A DNA stretch of 64,000 nt from Treponema sp. UBA6852 (GCA_002449305.1 DKDI01000048.1:56983-120982); one strand, 5' to 3'; positions 52,859 through 62,140 are shown, counted from the first letter of the stretch. The notes: a model not told the origin generated them from the sequence alone. Program-made: numbers and translations.

Positions 52859-54499
52859 TTACTGTTTTCTGTTAACAATTCCTTTTACGCTTTTTATCAC
52901 AAGGTTCACTGCAAGAATCAAAAGTGAAAGTATAAAAATCTCGTTGAATTTTGCGAAATGCTGAAGTTCCTGAATTTTTGTGGTGATTACCATTGTTCTA
53001 GCTCCGGCAAGAAAAACCACTGCGCTAACGGTGACCATTCCGTTTATAAAAAGATAGCAGAAAATCTCAAGATGAGTGCGCATAACGTTCGGCGTAATAA
53101 TCCGGGCAACAGTCTTTATCCAGTTGTCGCCAAGAATGCGCGCGGTCGTTTCCCATGAAATGTTCATTTTGTCGAGAGACGCTTTCATCATCAGATATGG
53201 AGTCGCAAAAAAGTGAACCAAGTTACAGCAGACAAGAATTGCAAGCGTGTTGTGCAGAGGAGTTTTTCTGAATGCGAGCAAAAAACTGATACCAAGAACC
53301 ATTCCTGGAATCGTGTTTGAAACCTGAGCAATTGCCTCAATAATCTTTGTTCCGTGAATCAAGCCTTTGTTCCGGGCTGAAACCAGCGCGCTAGCGTAAA
53401 CAAGAATAGTTCCAAAAACTGCGGTGAAAAAACTCATCACAAGGGAATTTTTGAACACGCGCACAAGAGATTTATCATTAAAAACAGAAACAAAATGATT
53501 CAACGTAAAAGTGTTGTTATACGGCCATTCTGCAACAAATGGAGCCACAAAAACCACAACAAACGATGAAAGAATCAGAACGCAGATGACAACAGAAACT
53601 AACGTCCACAAAATATCGCTGAAAATATCCGGCTGATTGTCGTTTATTGCGATTTTATTATAACGAACGTTAAAACGCTGGAGATAATTCAAAAGAAGAA
53701 TGCTTACAATCGAAGGAAAGAGCATACATAGCGCAATCACCGAACCTTGATGAAAATCCGGCAGGCTTCCAAGCATTGTGTTGTACAAAAGCCCTGCGAC
53801 AACCGTATACCGACCGCCGATAGAAGCCGGAATACCAAAATCAGTGAACGCAAGGAAAAAACTCTGCACAACAGAAACCGCAATCGTTCCCAAAAGCGGC
53901 TGGATTACTGCGGTAAAAAAACTGCGCAGGCAGCTGTCGCCCATAAGCCGGCACACAACAATATATCGTCTGTCAATATAAGCCATTGTGTTTGTCAAAA
54001 GCGTGAACGAAATCGGAAAAGTATAAATCACATAGCCAAAAATCAGTCCTTTAAAGCCATAAAAATCAAAGAACTGCCTGCCAATCAATTTTGTAAGAAG
54101 TCCGTTTTTTCCAAATGAATAGATTATCGCAAAGCCATAGGTGATTGTAGGAATCAGCATTGGAAAAACCGCAAGAGTGCGCAAAGTCTTTTTTGCCCAG
54201 ACTGGAATATTTGTAAAATTAACTGTGTACGCAAGGACAAAGGCAAGAATCGTTGTAATAAGCGCACTTAAAAGAGAAACATTCACGCTGTGAGCAAAAG
54301 CCGTCTGAAGTTTTCCGCCGGCAAAGACAGAAACCACATTCTTAAAGCTGAACGCCCCGGAATTCAACGTGAACGCATTCTTGAAAAGCACAATTCCCGG
54401 AATAAAAATAAAAACGAAAAAGAAAAGAAGCACAACGTAAAAAGCCGCGCGCATCTGCTTGTTTCTTATTTCCTTGAACATATCTTTTATTTTTGTCAT
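52859..54499 (-). CDS. ABC transporter permease with two fused BPD_transp_1 domains
   Basis: A 546-residue inner-membrane protein with about 12 helices in two homologous halves. EAA-like loops are near residues 180-200 (YIDRRYIVVCRLMGDSCLRS) and 430-450 (KMNISWETTARILGDNWIKT). This is the FbpB-like double permease layout of the iron/AEP importer class. It lies 37 bases after the ATPase gene. Confidence 0.9.
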   Translation of the reverse strand: MTKIKDMFKEIRNKQMRAAFYVVLLFFFVFIFIPGIVLFKNAFTLNSGAFSFKNVVSVFAGGKLQTAFAHSVNVSLLSALITTILAFVLAYTVNFTNIPVWAKKTLRTLAVFPMLIPTITYGFAIIYSFGKNGLLTKLIGRQFFDFYGFKGLIFGYVIYTFPISFTLLTNTMAYIDRRYIVVCRLMGDSCLRSFFTAVIQPLLGTIAVSVVQSFFLAFTDFGIPASIGGRYTVVAGLLYNTMLGSLPDFHQGSVIALCMLFPSIVSILLLNYLQRFNVRYNKIAINDNQPDIFSDILWTLVSVVICVLILSSFVVVFVAPFVAEWPYNNTFTLNHFVSVFNDKSLVRVFKNSLVMSFFTAVFGTILVYASALVSARNKGLIHGTKIIEAIAQVSNTIPGMVLGISFLLAFRKTPLHNTLAILVCCNLVHFFATPYLMMKASLDKMNISWETTARILGDNWIKTVARIITPNVMRTHLEIFCYLFINGMVTVSAVVFLAGARTMVITTKIQELQHFAKFNEIFILSLLILAVNLVIKSVKGIVNRKQ

Positions 54500-54536
54500 T
54501 GAAAATTCCTTTTTTATGTTCCAGCCCGAACGGCTA

Positions 54537-55280
54537 CTAAAGACTGAAAAGCTTGTAGATGTTGTTCTTTTTTACTTCAAGCTGCTTTAAGATAAAATCG
54601 TTCACAAACTGGCTTTTCGGATTTTTGATTATTTCTGAAGGCTCAGCGAACTGCTCGATTTTTCCCTTATTCAGAATAAGAACTTTGTCACTGATTGTAA
54701 GAGCTTCTTCCGGATCGTGGGTAACAATAATTGTTGTAAGGTGGAATTCCTTTGCGATTGTAACGATTTTTTCCTTTATTGATTCCTTGATTACTCCGTC
54801 AAGAGCAGAAAGCGGCTCGTCTAGAAGCAGGATTTTTGGCTTCATAACCATTGTTCTAGCAAGAGCGACGCGCTGCTTCTGTCCGCCTGAAAGCTGATCG
54901 ATTTTTTTGTTCAGATGCTCGCGCAAATCAAGAAGGTCAATCAAGGCCTCAATTTCCTCTTTCGATGAGCGGTCCGGATAATTGCGCAAACCGTAGACAA
55001 TGTTCTTGTATGCGGTAAGATTCGGAAAAAGCGCATAATCCTGGAAGACAATATTGAATCCGCGGCGTTCCATCGGTGTGTTCGTGATGTCGCTTCCGTT
55101 AAAAATAATTTTTCCTGAATCAGGCTGAAGAAGCCCAAGGATTATGTTAAGAAGCGTTGTCTTTCCGCCCCCGGAAGAACCTAGAATTGAGACAATCTGA
55201 GAGTCGCCGATTTCAAGAGAAATGTCATTCAAGACCGTAGTTCCATCAAAAGATTTTTTTATTCCACTGATTTCTAACAT
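54537..55280 (-). CDS. ABC transporter ATP-binding protein
   Basis: A 247-residue ATPase: Walker A GSSGGGKTT (about 33-41), Q-loop FQDYALFPNL, signature LSGGQKQRVALARTM, Walker B ILLLDEPLSALDG and H-loop VTHDPEEAL. It resembles PotA/FbpC subunits without the long C-terminal TOBE domain. It starts 23 bases after the HTH-nucleotidyltransferase gene, which ties the importer to nucleotidyl activation. Confidence 0.93.
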   Translation of the reverse strand: MLEISGIKKSFDGTTVLNDISLEIGDSQIVSILGSSGGGKTTLLNIILGLLQPDSGKIIFNGSDITNTPMERRGFNIVFQDYALFPNLTAYKNIVYGLRNYPDRSSKEEIEALIDLLDLREHLNKKIDQLSGGQKQRVALARTMVMKPKILLLDEPLSALDGVIKESIKEKIVTIAKEFHLTTIIVTHDPEEALTISDKVLILNKGKIEQFAEPSEIIKNPKSQFVNDFILKQLEVKKNNIYKLFSL

Positions 55281-55303
55281 TTTCCGTACTAATTCCTTTC
55301 GTT

Positions 55304-56191
55304 TTATATATTATATGCGCCGTCAACCGCCCTAAGTTCATTGTAAGTGTCAATTTCTGTAAAATCTTCAAACGAGCAGCTGCGCACAACCAGATTAAAA
55401 TCCTTGTTGCAATATGTTAAAGGAACTGAATCCCAATAACGTTCTTTTCCGCCTGGCATTTTGTACACTTTTTCAAGGCATTCGCCAAGCTTTTTTCCGT
55501 CCTCTTCCGTCCAGTATGAAATTCCGACCATCCTGAAACCGTCAGTTCCACCAACGCTTACTCCGCTGATTCTGCCCTTTTCAACAGAAAGACACCAGTC
55601 GTCCGTGCGCTCGCATGGAACTCCGCAATAATTTGACTGATACTGATATTTTGAGACAAGCCGCGGATTTTTCAAGATTATGTCGGATTCCAGAATATAC
55701 GCATTTTCCAGATAATTTTTTGCCGCCAAAAGTGAAGAAATATTGTTTCCTTCGTTGTAAACCGGATTTTCCACAAATTTTATATCTGGATATTTGTATT
55801 TAAGCTGATCAAACTGGGCGGAAAGATAACCGCGCACAAGAACAATTTCTTTTATTCCTGCGGAAACAACCGCGTCCAGCAAAGATTCTATAATCATTTT
55901 TCCATGAACGCGGATAAGAGGCTTTGGAGTGTTCAATGTAATCGGCACAAGACGCGAACCAAACCCTGCCGCCAGAAAAACCGCCCGCCGAACCCTATAA
56001 GGCTCCAACGCATTCAAGCCGTTTTCTGAAATTTTGTCGCCATCAATAAAATGTTTTTCCACAAGCTCAGAAAATGTTGTGTTCACTGTTCCAACAGAAT
56101 AACCTGTAAGTTTCGCAATCTGACGCTGAGAAAGTTTCTTTTTTTCTGCCTCGACAAGACTTAAAATGTCGAATTCTTTTCTTGAAAGCAC
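55304..56191 (-). CDS. Winged-HTH / nucleotidyltransferase fusion (PntC/LicC-like)
   Basis: A 295-residue fusion. Residues 1-60 are a winged helix-turn-helix (LSQRQIAKLTGYSVGTVNTTFSELV). Residues 70-295 form an NTP-transferase domain (RRAVFLAAGFGSRLVPITLN then TPKPLI, ILESDIIL, later DSVPLTY). It resembles the nucleotidyltransferase half of the 58942 gene and LicC. There is no choline kinase gene here, so direct CMP transfer to imported AEP is plausible. The HTH could make it an autoregulator of this operon and of divergent aepX. GTG start with GGCGG upstream. Confidence 0.85.
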   Translation of the reverse strand: MLSRKEFDILSLVEAEKKKLSQRQIAKLTGYSVGTVNTTFSELVEKHFIDGDKISENGLNALEPYRVRRAVFLAAGFGSRLVPITLNTPKPLIRVHGKMIIESLLDAVVSAGIKEIVLVRGYLSAQFDQLKYKYPDIKFVENPVYNEGNNISSLLAAKNYLENAYILESDIILKNPRLVSKYQYQSNYCGVPCERTDDWCLSVEKGRISGVSVGGTDGFRMVGISYWTEEDGKKLGECLEKVYKMPGGKERYWDSVPLTYCNKDFNLVVRSCSFEDFTEIDTYNELRAVDGAYNI

Positions 56192-56215
56192 AAAAACCGC
56201 CGTTTTTTTTATTTT

Positions 56216-56223
56216 TTGTTCAA
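56216..56223 (+). promoter_or_regulatory. Candidate operator copy 1 (TTGTTCAA)
   Basis: One of three TGTTCAA-type octamers in the 183-base divergent region between the HTH-nucleotidyltransferase and aepX. Confidence 0.45.
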
Positions 56224-56278
56224 CAGATTCTGCTTTTTGTGTATTTTAACACATTTTTTGCACATATTTCTTTGTTTT

Positions 56279-56287
56279 CTGTTCAAA
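56279..56287 (+). promoter_or_regulatory. Candidate operator copy 2 (CTGTTCAAA)
   Basis: Second copy of the TGTTCAA motif, near the middle of the divergent region. Confidence 0.45.
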
Positions 56288-56308
56288 TAATATACAAAAA
56301 TTTTGATT

Positions 56309-56317
56309 TTTGAACAA
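56309..56317 (-). promoter_or_regulatory. Candidate operator copy 3 (TTGTTCAAA on the minus strand)
   Basis: Third copy in inverted orientation, immediately upstream of the aepX -35 box, where a bound regulator would block or recruit polymerase. Confidence 0.5.
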
Positions 56318-56323
56318 GTTGAC

Positions 56324-56352
56324 TTGACACTTTTTTATTAAAAATCTATTTT
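56324..56352 (+). promoter_or_regulatory. Promoter of the aepX-aepY-aepZ operon
   Basis: TTGACA at 56324-56329, 17-bp spacer, TATTTT at 56347-56352. It lies 22 bases before the ATG. Confidence 0.65.
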
Positions 56353-56374
56353 GGAGCAGAAAAGAGGAATTCTT

Positions 56375-57676
56375 ATGCCAAAGACAGTTTATTTAGGAAT
56401 CACAGGCGATATTATTCATCCGGGAATTATCAATATCATCAAGGAAGGCGCAAAACTGGGTGAGCTTACGATTGGACTTTTGACGGACAGCGCGATTGCT
56501 AGCCACAAGAGACTTCCGTATTTGACTTACGAGCAGCGAAAAGAAGTTGTTGAAGACATAAAAGGTGTTGAGCGTGTTGTTCCGCAGGATGACTGGAGCT
56601 ACGTTCCGAACCTGAAAAAATACAAACCTGATTTTATGATTCACGGCGACGACTGGAAAACGAATTATCTTTCAAAAATCCGCGAGGAATGTTTTGAGAC
56701 AATGAAGGAATGGAACGGTCAGATTGTCGAGATTCCGTACACAAAGGGAATCAACTCGACCGCGCTTGCTGAAAACGCAAAGGATATTGGAACTACGCCG
56801 GATATTCGCCGTGCGACTTTGCGCAGACTGATTGCGGCAAAGCCGGTTGTTCGCATTCTGGAAGCTCATTCGGGGCTTTCGGGGCTTATTGCGGAGCATG
56901 CAAGCGTTACAAAAGAGGACGGAATCCACCAGTTTGACGGAATGTGGTCTTCTTCGCTGACGGATTCAACAAGCAAAGGAAAGCCGGACATTGAGGCGGT
57001 TGACCTTACAACGCGAATGCAGAGCCTTACAGACATCCTTGAATGCACAACAAAGCCGATTATTTATGACGGCGACACGGGCGGAATTCCTGAACATTTT
57101 GTCTTTACAGTCCGCACTTTGGAACGAAACGGTGTTAGCGCGGTAATTATTGAAGACAAAAAAGGGCTTAAAAAGAATTCGCTTTTTGGAACTGAAGCAA
57201 AGCAGGTTCTTGCAACAGAAGAGGAATTCTGCGAAAAAATCAGTGCAGGAAAACGCGCGCAAGTTACAAAAGATTTTATGATTATCGCAAGAATCGAAGA
57301 AATTATCGCAGGATATTCTGTTGACGAAGCTCTTACAAAAGCTTTTGCCGCAGTGCGGGCAGGTGCGGATGGAATTATGATTCATTCAAAGGACAAGAGC
57401 GGAATGGACATAAAAGAATTCTGCCAGCGGTTCAGGATAGAATACGACAAAATTCCGATTGTGCTTGTTCCTACAACTTACAACCAGTTCAAGGAAAAAG
57501 AACTTGCAGAATGGGGCGCAAACGTGATTATCTACGCGAACCACATGCTGCGTTCATCATACCCGGCAATGAAAAAATGCGCAGAAACAATACTAGAAGC
57601 TGAACGCTCACTTGAAACAGACGGAATGTGCATGCCAATCAAAGAAATCCTTGAGCTGATTCCGGGAACAAAATAG
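56375..57676 (+). CDS. aepX: Phosphoenolpyruvate phosphomutase with N-terminal cytidylyltransferase-like domain
   Basis: A 433-residue enzyme converting PEP to phosphonopyruvate, the entry step of phosphonate synthesis. The mutase signature IIEDKKGLKKNSLFG is near residues 257-271, within a C-terminal barrel starting about residue 150 (LEAHSGLSGLIAEHA). Residues 1-135 resemble a GCT-type cytidylyltransferase, but the catalytic HxGH reads HPGI at residues 15-18. I chose the ATG at 56375 with AGAGG upstream; an in-frame TTG at 56351 lies in the -10 region. First gene of the operon. Confidence 0.93.
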   Translation: MPKTVYLGITGDIIHPGIINIIKEGAKLGELTIGLLTDSAIASHKRLPYLTYEQRKEVVEDIKGVERVVPQDDWSYVPNLKKYKPDFMIHGDDWKTNYLSKIREECFETMKEWNGQIVEIPYTKGINSTALAENAKDIGTTPDIRRATLRRLIAAKPVVRILEAHSGLSGLIAEHASVTKEDGIHQFDGMWSSSLTDSTSKGKPDIEAVDLTTRMQSLTDILECTTKPIIYDGDTGGIPEHFVFTVRTLERNGVSAVIIEDKKGLKKNSLFGTEAKQVLATEEEFCEKISAGKRAQVTKDFMIIARIEEIIAGYSVDEALTKAFAAVRAGADGIMIHSKDKSGMDIKEFCQRFRIEYDKIPIVLVPTTYNQFKEKELAEWGANVIIYANHMLRSSYPAMKKCAETILEAERSLETDGMCMPIKEILELIPGTK

Positions 57677-57802
57677 GAATTGGAATAGAAAATTTTAATG
57701 CTGAAAAAATAAATTGAATAAGCGAGAAGAAAAAGAAAGCGGCAACCGATTCTTTCTCAATTATTAAAATCTGAAATTCAAATTATAAAAAAGGAAAATT
57801 TT

Positions 57803-58942
57803 ATGATAAAACCTTCAACTTTATACAACGACCTTTTGAAAAACGGAACAGACTTTTTTGCCGGCGTTCCAGACTCTCTCTTAAAATCTTTTTGCGCATA
57901 CGTCACAGACAATGCGCCCGCCGAAAAACACATAATCTCCGCAAACGAAGGAAGCGCGACTGCCCTTGCGGCTGGCTACCATTTTGCCACAGGAAAGATT
58001 CCGCTGATTTATATGCAGAATTCCGGTGAAGGAAACATGATAAATCCGCTTCTTTCGCTTGTTGACCCGGACGTTTATTCAGTTCCGCTTTTAATTTTTA
58101 TTGGTTGGCGCGGAGAACCTGGCGTTCACGACGAGCCTCAACACGTAAAACAGGGCAAAGTAACCTGTGCGCTTCTGGACGCAATGCAGATTCCTTACGA
58201 GATTTTAACCGAAGACGAATCAAAACTTTCCGCCCAGTTGAAAAAAGCATACGATTACATGAAAACAAACAGTGCGCCTTACGCTTTTGTAATCCGCAAA
58301 GGGACTTTTGAAGAATATACGCTCAAAAACAATATTCCTGTTGTTGCAGAAATGAAGCGTGAAGAAGCAATTGAAAAAATCATGCTCTCTGCACCAGAAA
58401 AAGCCGCTTTTGTTTCCACAACTGGAATGGCAAGCCGCGAACTTTACGAACTGCGCGAAAAACACGGAATGGGCCACGAAAAAGATTTTCTTACAGTCGG
58501 CTCAATGGGACACGCATCTCAGATTGCGCTTTCAATTGCGATGCAAAAGCCTGAGCGCCCAGTTTTCTGTATTGACGGAGACGGCGCTGCAATAATGCAG
58601 ATGGGCGGAATGGCTACAGTCGGCACAAGAAGTCCTAAAAACATGGTTCATTTTGTAATGAACAACGGCGCACACGATTCTGTAGGCGGACAGCCGACAG
58701 TCGGACTTGAAATAAATCTGCCGGAAATCGCAAAAGCCTGCCGCTACAAAAGAATTTATTCAGCAAAAACTGCAAAAGAACTGGATGAAGTTCTTGCCAA
58801 AATCAAGAATTCCTTTGATGATAATACAAACGAACTAACTTTTGTTGAAGTAAAAGTCAGCAAAGGCGCGCGGAAGGATTTGGGGCGGCCAAAATCAACT
58901 CCGCAGGAAAACAAAAAAGCATTTATGGAGTTTTTAAAATAA
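57803..58942 (+). CDS. aepY: Phosphonopyruvate decarboxylase
   Basis: A 379-residue ThDP enzyme that decarboxylates phosphonopyruvate to phosphonoacetaldehyde, pulling the unfavourable mutase reaction. The N-terminal FFAGVPDSLLKSFCAYV and catalytic-type SANEGSATALAAGYH motifs and the ThDP-binding GDGAAIMQMGGMATVG are visible. The length is typical. It follows aepX after 126 bases with no obvious terminator, and its stop overlaps the aepZ start. Confidence 0.94.
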   Translation: MIKPSTLYNDLLKNGTDFFAGVPDSLLKSFCAYVTDNAPAEKHIISANEGSATALAAGYHFATGKIPLIYMQNSGEGNMINPLLSLVDPDVYSVPLLIFIGWRGEPGVHDEPQHVKQGKVTCALLDAMQIPYEILTEDESKLSAQLKKAYDYMKTNSAPYAFVIRKGTFEEYTLKNNIPVVAEMKREEAIEKIMLSAPEKAAFVSTTGMASRELYELREKHGMGHEKDFLTVGSMGHASQIALSIAMQKPERPVFCIDGDGAAIMQMGGMATVGTRSPKNMVHFVMNNGAHDSVGGQPTVGLEINLPEIAKACRYKRIYSAKTAKELDEVLAKIKNSFDDNTNELTFVEVKVSKGARKDLGRPKSTPQENKKAFMEFLK

Positions 58943-60777
58943 TGATAAGACAAGCAGTTATAATGGCAGGCGGTTTGGGTTCAAGATTCGGCGGACGAAC
59001 AAAAGCCATGCCAAAAGGATTTATTGAAATTGACGGAATTGCGATGGTGGAACGTTCTGTTCAAAAACTGATTGCTGCAGGCGTTGAAGAAATCATCATC
59101 GGAACTGGACATTGCTACGAATACTACGATGAACTTGCAAAAAAATATCACTGTATCCGCACTGTAAGAAATGTAAATTACCAGAACACAAGCAGCATGG
59201 GAACTCTTGAAGTTTGCGCGCCTTTTGTAAAAGACTCTGCCCTTCTTCTTGAAAGCGACCTTGTCTACGATTCAATCGGGCTTTTTGTGCTGGACAACGA
59301 CAGCCGCAAAAACGTAATCCTTGCTTCCGGAAAAACAAACAGCGAGGACGAAGTTTACCTTGAAACGGACGAAAACGGTGTTCTTAGCGGCGTAAGCAAA
59401 AACAAGGCGGAAATAAAGAATGTTGCGGGAGAACTTGTAGGAATCTCAAAAGTTTCAAAAGAATTTTTGAACAAGATGGTAGATTTTTACGACAAGACAC
59501 GCGCAGAAAACGCAAAAATCGACTACGAGACAGTTTTCAAGAAAATTGCGAAAGATGACCCGATTTATGTACACAAAATTGAATACTATGCTTGGACAGA
59601 AATCGATGACGAAGCAATGCTTACTAGGGCAAACACATTGATTTATCCGCGCATCAAAGAAAATGAAGAACTTAGAAAAGTCCAGCGGGAAATTCTTTTA
59701 AATCCAGGTCCTTCCACAACGACTGATAGCGTAAAATATGCTCAGGTTGTAAAAGATATTTGCCCTCGCGAACTTGAATTTGGAAATCTGATGGAAAAAG
59801 TTTCAGAAGATTTAACTTCTTTTGTTGCAAATCCAGAAAAATACACAACTGTAATGTTCGGATGCTCTGGAACAGGTGCTGACGAAGCAATGATTTCAAG
59901 CTGCGTTCCTCCGGACGGAAAACTTCTTGTGGTTGACAACGGCTCTTACGGCTCGCGACTTGCAAAAATCGCAGGCGTCTACGGAATCGAAACAGATATT
60001 TTCAAATCTTCAACATACGAACCAATCGACCTTGAAGCTCTTGAAAACCAGATGAAATCAAAAAAATACACAACATTCGCAGTTGTTTACCACGAAACCA
60101 CAACAGGACTTTTGAATCCGCTTGAAAAAATCTGTCCGATGGCAAAAAAATACGGAATGACAACTGTATGCGACATCGTAAGCGCATACGCCGGGATGCC
60201 AATCGACCTTGAAAAGCTCCAGATTGATTTTGGTGCTGCAACTTCCAACAAGCACATCGGCGGAATGGCAGGAATCGGTTTTGTTGTCTGCAAAAAAGAC
60301 GAGCTTTTAAAACAAAAAGACTGGCCTATGCGAAACTATTACTTGAATCTTTATGACCAGTACAAATATTTCCAGGAAACAAAGCAGACAAGATTCACGC
60401 CACCGGTTCAGACTTTCTACGCTTTGCGCCAGGCAATAACCGAAACAAAGCAGGAAACTATTGAAAAACGCTTTGAACGCTTTACTGAATGCTGGAAAAT
60501 TTTAGTAAAAGCCCTAAAAGAAATCGGTCTGAAAATGCTTGTAAAAGAAGAAAACCAGTCGCATTTTATAACCGCAATTCTGATTCCAGAAACTCCAAAA
60601 TACAACTTTAACAAAATGCACGATTTTGCACGCAAACAGGGATTCACAATTTATCCGGGAAAACTTGGCAACATCGACACATTCCGAATCGCGAATATGG
60701 GCGACATAAAGCCAGAAGAAATGCAACGTTTTACTAAAGTTCTAAAAGAATACATGAAATCAATTGGCGTTTGCTAA
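58942..60777 (+). CDS. aepZ: Nucleotidyltransferase fused to 2-aminoethylphosphonate transaminase (PntC-AepZ)
   Basis: A 611-residue fusion. Residues 1-235 are a nucleotidyltransferase (IMAGGLGSRFGGRTKAMPKG, LLLESDLVYD), the PntC type known to form CMP-AEP. Residues 245-611 are a class V PLP transaminase (LLNPGPSTTTDSVKYA, FGCSGTGADEAMIS, PLP lysine in AATSNKHIGGMAGIGF) that makes AEP from phosphonoacetaldehyde. The fusion couples synthesis and activation of AEP. PntC has been characterised in Treponema, to my recollection in T. denticola. The start overlaps the aepY stop (TAATG). Confidence 0.94.
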   Translation: MIRQAVIMAGGLGSRFGGRTKAMPKGFIEIDGIAMVERSVQKLIAAGVEEIIIGTGHCYEYYDELAKKYHCIRTVRNVNYQNTSSMGTLEVCAPFVKDSALLLESDLVYDSIGLFVLDNDSRKNVILASGKTNSEDEVYLETDENGVLSGVSKNKAEIKNVAGELVGISKVSKEFLNKMVDFYDKTRAENAKIDYETVFKKIAKDDPIYVHKIEYYAWTEIDDEAMLTRANTLIYPRIKENEELRKVQREILLNPGPSTTTDSVKYAQVVKDICPRELEFGNLMEKVSEDLTSFVANPEKYTTVMFGCSGTGADEAMISSCVPPDGKLLVVDNGSYGSRLAKIAGVYGIETDIFKSSTYEPIDLEALENQMKSKKYTTFAVVYHETTTGLLNPLEKICPMAKKYGMTTVCDIVSAYAGMPIDLEKLQIDFGAATSNKHIGGMAGIGFVVCKKDELLKQKDWPMRNYYLNLYDQYKYFQETKQTRFTPPVQTFYALRQAITETKQETIEKRFERFTECWKILVKALKEIGLKMLVKEENQSHFITAILIPETPKYNFNKMHDFARKQGFTIYPGKLGNIDTFRIANMGDIKPEEMQRFTKVLKEYMKSIGVC

Positions 60778-60808
60778 AAAAGTCGGGGCTGTCCAAAAGC
60801 ATCTTTTT

Positions 60809-60918
60809 TGTCATTTTCGGGCTTGACCCGAAAATCTAAATGCATATATTGCAATCATTTAGAGATTGCTAACCGAGTTTGCTATGCAAATATCGCAGTA
60901 TCAAGTGCGACAATGGCA
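60809..60918 (+). repeat. Palindromic intergenic element, diverged copy
   Basis: Begins TGTCATTTTCGGGCTTGACC and contains the shared ACCGAGTTTGCTATGCAAA arm. It sits inside a larger inverted repeat (TCGGGGCTGTC at about 60783 and GACAGCCCCGA at about 60935) between convergent aepZ and the 60947 gene, which may serve as a terminator. Confidence 0.75.
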
Positions 60919-60946
60919 TTTAGAACTTATTAGACAGCCCCGATTT

Positions 60947-62140
60947 CTAATAATTATCCCACTTGAAGTCATCGAAGTCTTTTATCTGAACTTCGTATTT
61001 GTTGCGGAAAAATTTTTCTATGTTGCGGATTGAAAGCGGCGTTTTGTTTTTGTAATTCGGGTTCAGATAAATGTAAGCGGAATAAAGGCTTTTGTAGTAC
61101 TTTGAGCGCACGCTGTTGTCATCAATAAAAACGATTCCGGCAATGCTTTTTGAAACATCATAGACTTTTATTTTTTCAGTTTTATAGGCGGAAGAGTAAT
61201 CTTTTGCAGGAAAATCATTTTTTGCAAGCTCCATAAAAGTGCGGCGACTCAACGAACGGTAAAACATATTGTTGAAATTTCCAAAATCCACAGTTTCTTC
61301 ATTAAACCAGGGATTTTTTACCATTGTTATAAGAGAATATTCGTTGTCAACAAGCTTGTTTCCGTAGTCAAGAAATTTATATCTGTAAGCCTGTGCCATT
61401 GCAAACGGAGAATAGTCTTTTACAGTCAAAATCTCGCCCGGCCAGCTGATTCTAAAATTAAACGCCAGCCCTGAATCAGAAGAATACGAAACAAAATTCT
61501 GATTTTTCTTCACTGCATTTTTCAAGAGCCTTTCAATTTCATGCCGTTTTGAAACAAGAGAATTCTTTACATCAAGATAATCAAGACTTGAAAGGTTGTC
61601 TACACCGATTAAAATATTTTTCTTAAATTCCTTTGCCGCATAATTTTCCACCGCTTCAAAAATCCGATCAAAAATAATCTGGTGAACGCAGTTAAACGAC
61701 TTGACATCAGTAAAAAGCTTTTCATTTTTAAGTGAAAGGCACAAGTCAATGTCAATTTTTTCTTTCTGCCCGTTCATTGCAGGAATGCTTTCTTTATGCT
61801 TCTTTATTTCAAGAAGATTTATATAAGAAATTCCAAGGAACTCTGAAAATTGCGAATAAAAATCCAAAGCCACAAGCTCGCTGTAAGGTCCTGCCCAGCC
61901 TGAATCTTTTGCCTCGCCAAGATTTTTTACACGCTCGCAGATTGTATTAAGCGCAGCTTTATTGCCTTTGAATTTTTCATTCAGCCGAGTCAGACGATTT
62001 ATAAAATTGAAGGCAAACATATTCAGCGGATAAATATTAAGAGGTTGAATGCATTTGTTTGTGTTCCGCTTTTTCTTGATGATTTTTCTTACACCAAAAA
62101 TATCACGAATTATTTTTTCAAGATTTTCAACATCTGTCAT
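60947..62140 (-). CDS. Uncharacterised protein with a PD-(D/E)XK-like motif
   Basis: A 397-residue soluble protein of no family I recognise. Around residues 115-175 it has SELVALDFYSQF, then KIDIDLCLSLKNEKLFTDVKSF. The Glu, Asp and D-x-K spacing resembles a PD-(D/E)XK nuclease core. I chose the ATG at 62140, which has AGGA nine bases upstream; a longer frame to 62203 lacks this. Monocistronic and convergent with aepZ. Restriction-like or DNA-repair function is speculative. Confidence 0.6.
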   Translation of the reverse strand: MTDVENLEKIIRDIFGVRKIIKKKRNTNKCIQPLNIYPLNMFAFNFINRLTRLNEKFKGNKAALNTICERVKNLGEAKDSGWAGPYSELVALDFYSQFSEFLGISYINLLEIKKHKESIPAMNGQKEKIDIDLCLSLKNEKLFTDVKSFNCVHQIIFDRIFEAVENYAAKEFKKNILIGVDNLSSLDYLDVKNSLVSKRHEIERLLKNAVKKNQNFVSYSSDSGLAFNFRISWPGEILTVKDYSPFAMAQAYRYKFLDYGNKLVDNEYSLITMVKNPWFNEETVDFGNFNNMFYRSLSRRTFMELAKNDFPAKDYSSAYKTEKIKVYDVSKSIAGIVFIDDNSVRSKYYKSLYSAYIYLNPNYKNKTPLSIRNIEKFFRNKYEVQIKDFDDFKWDNY

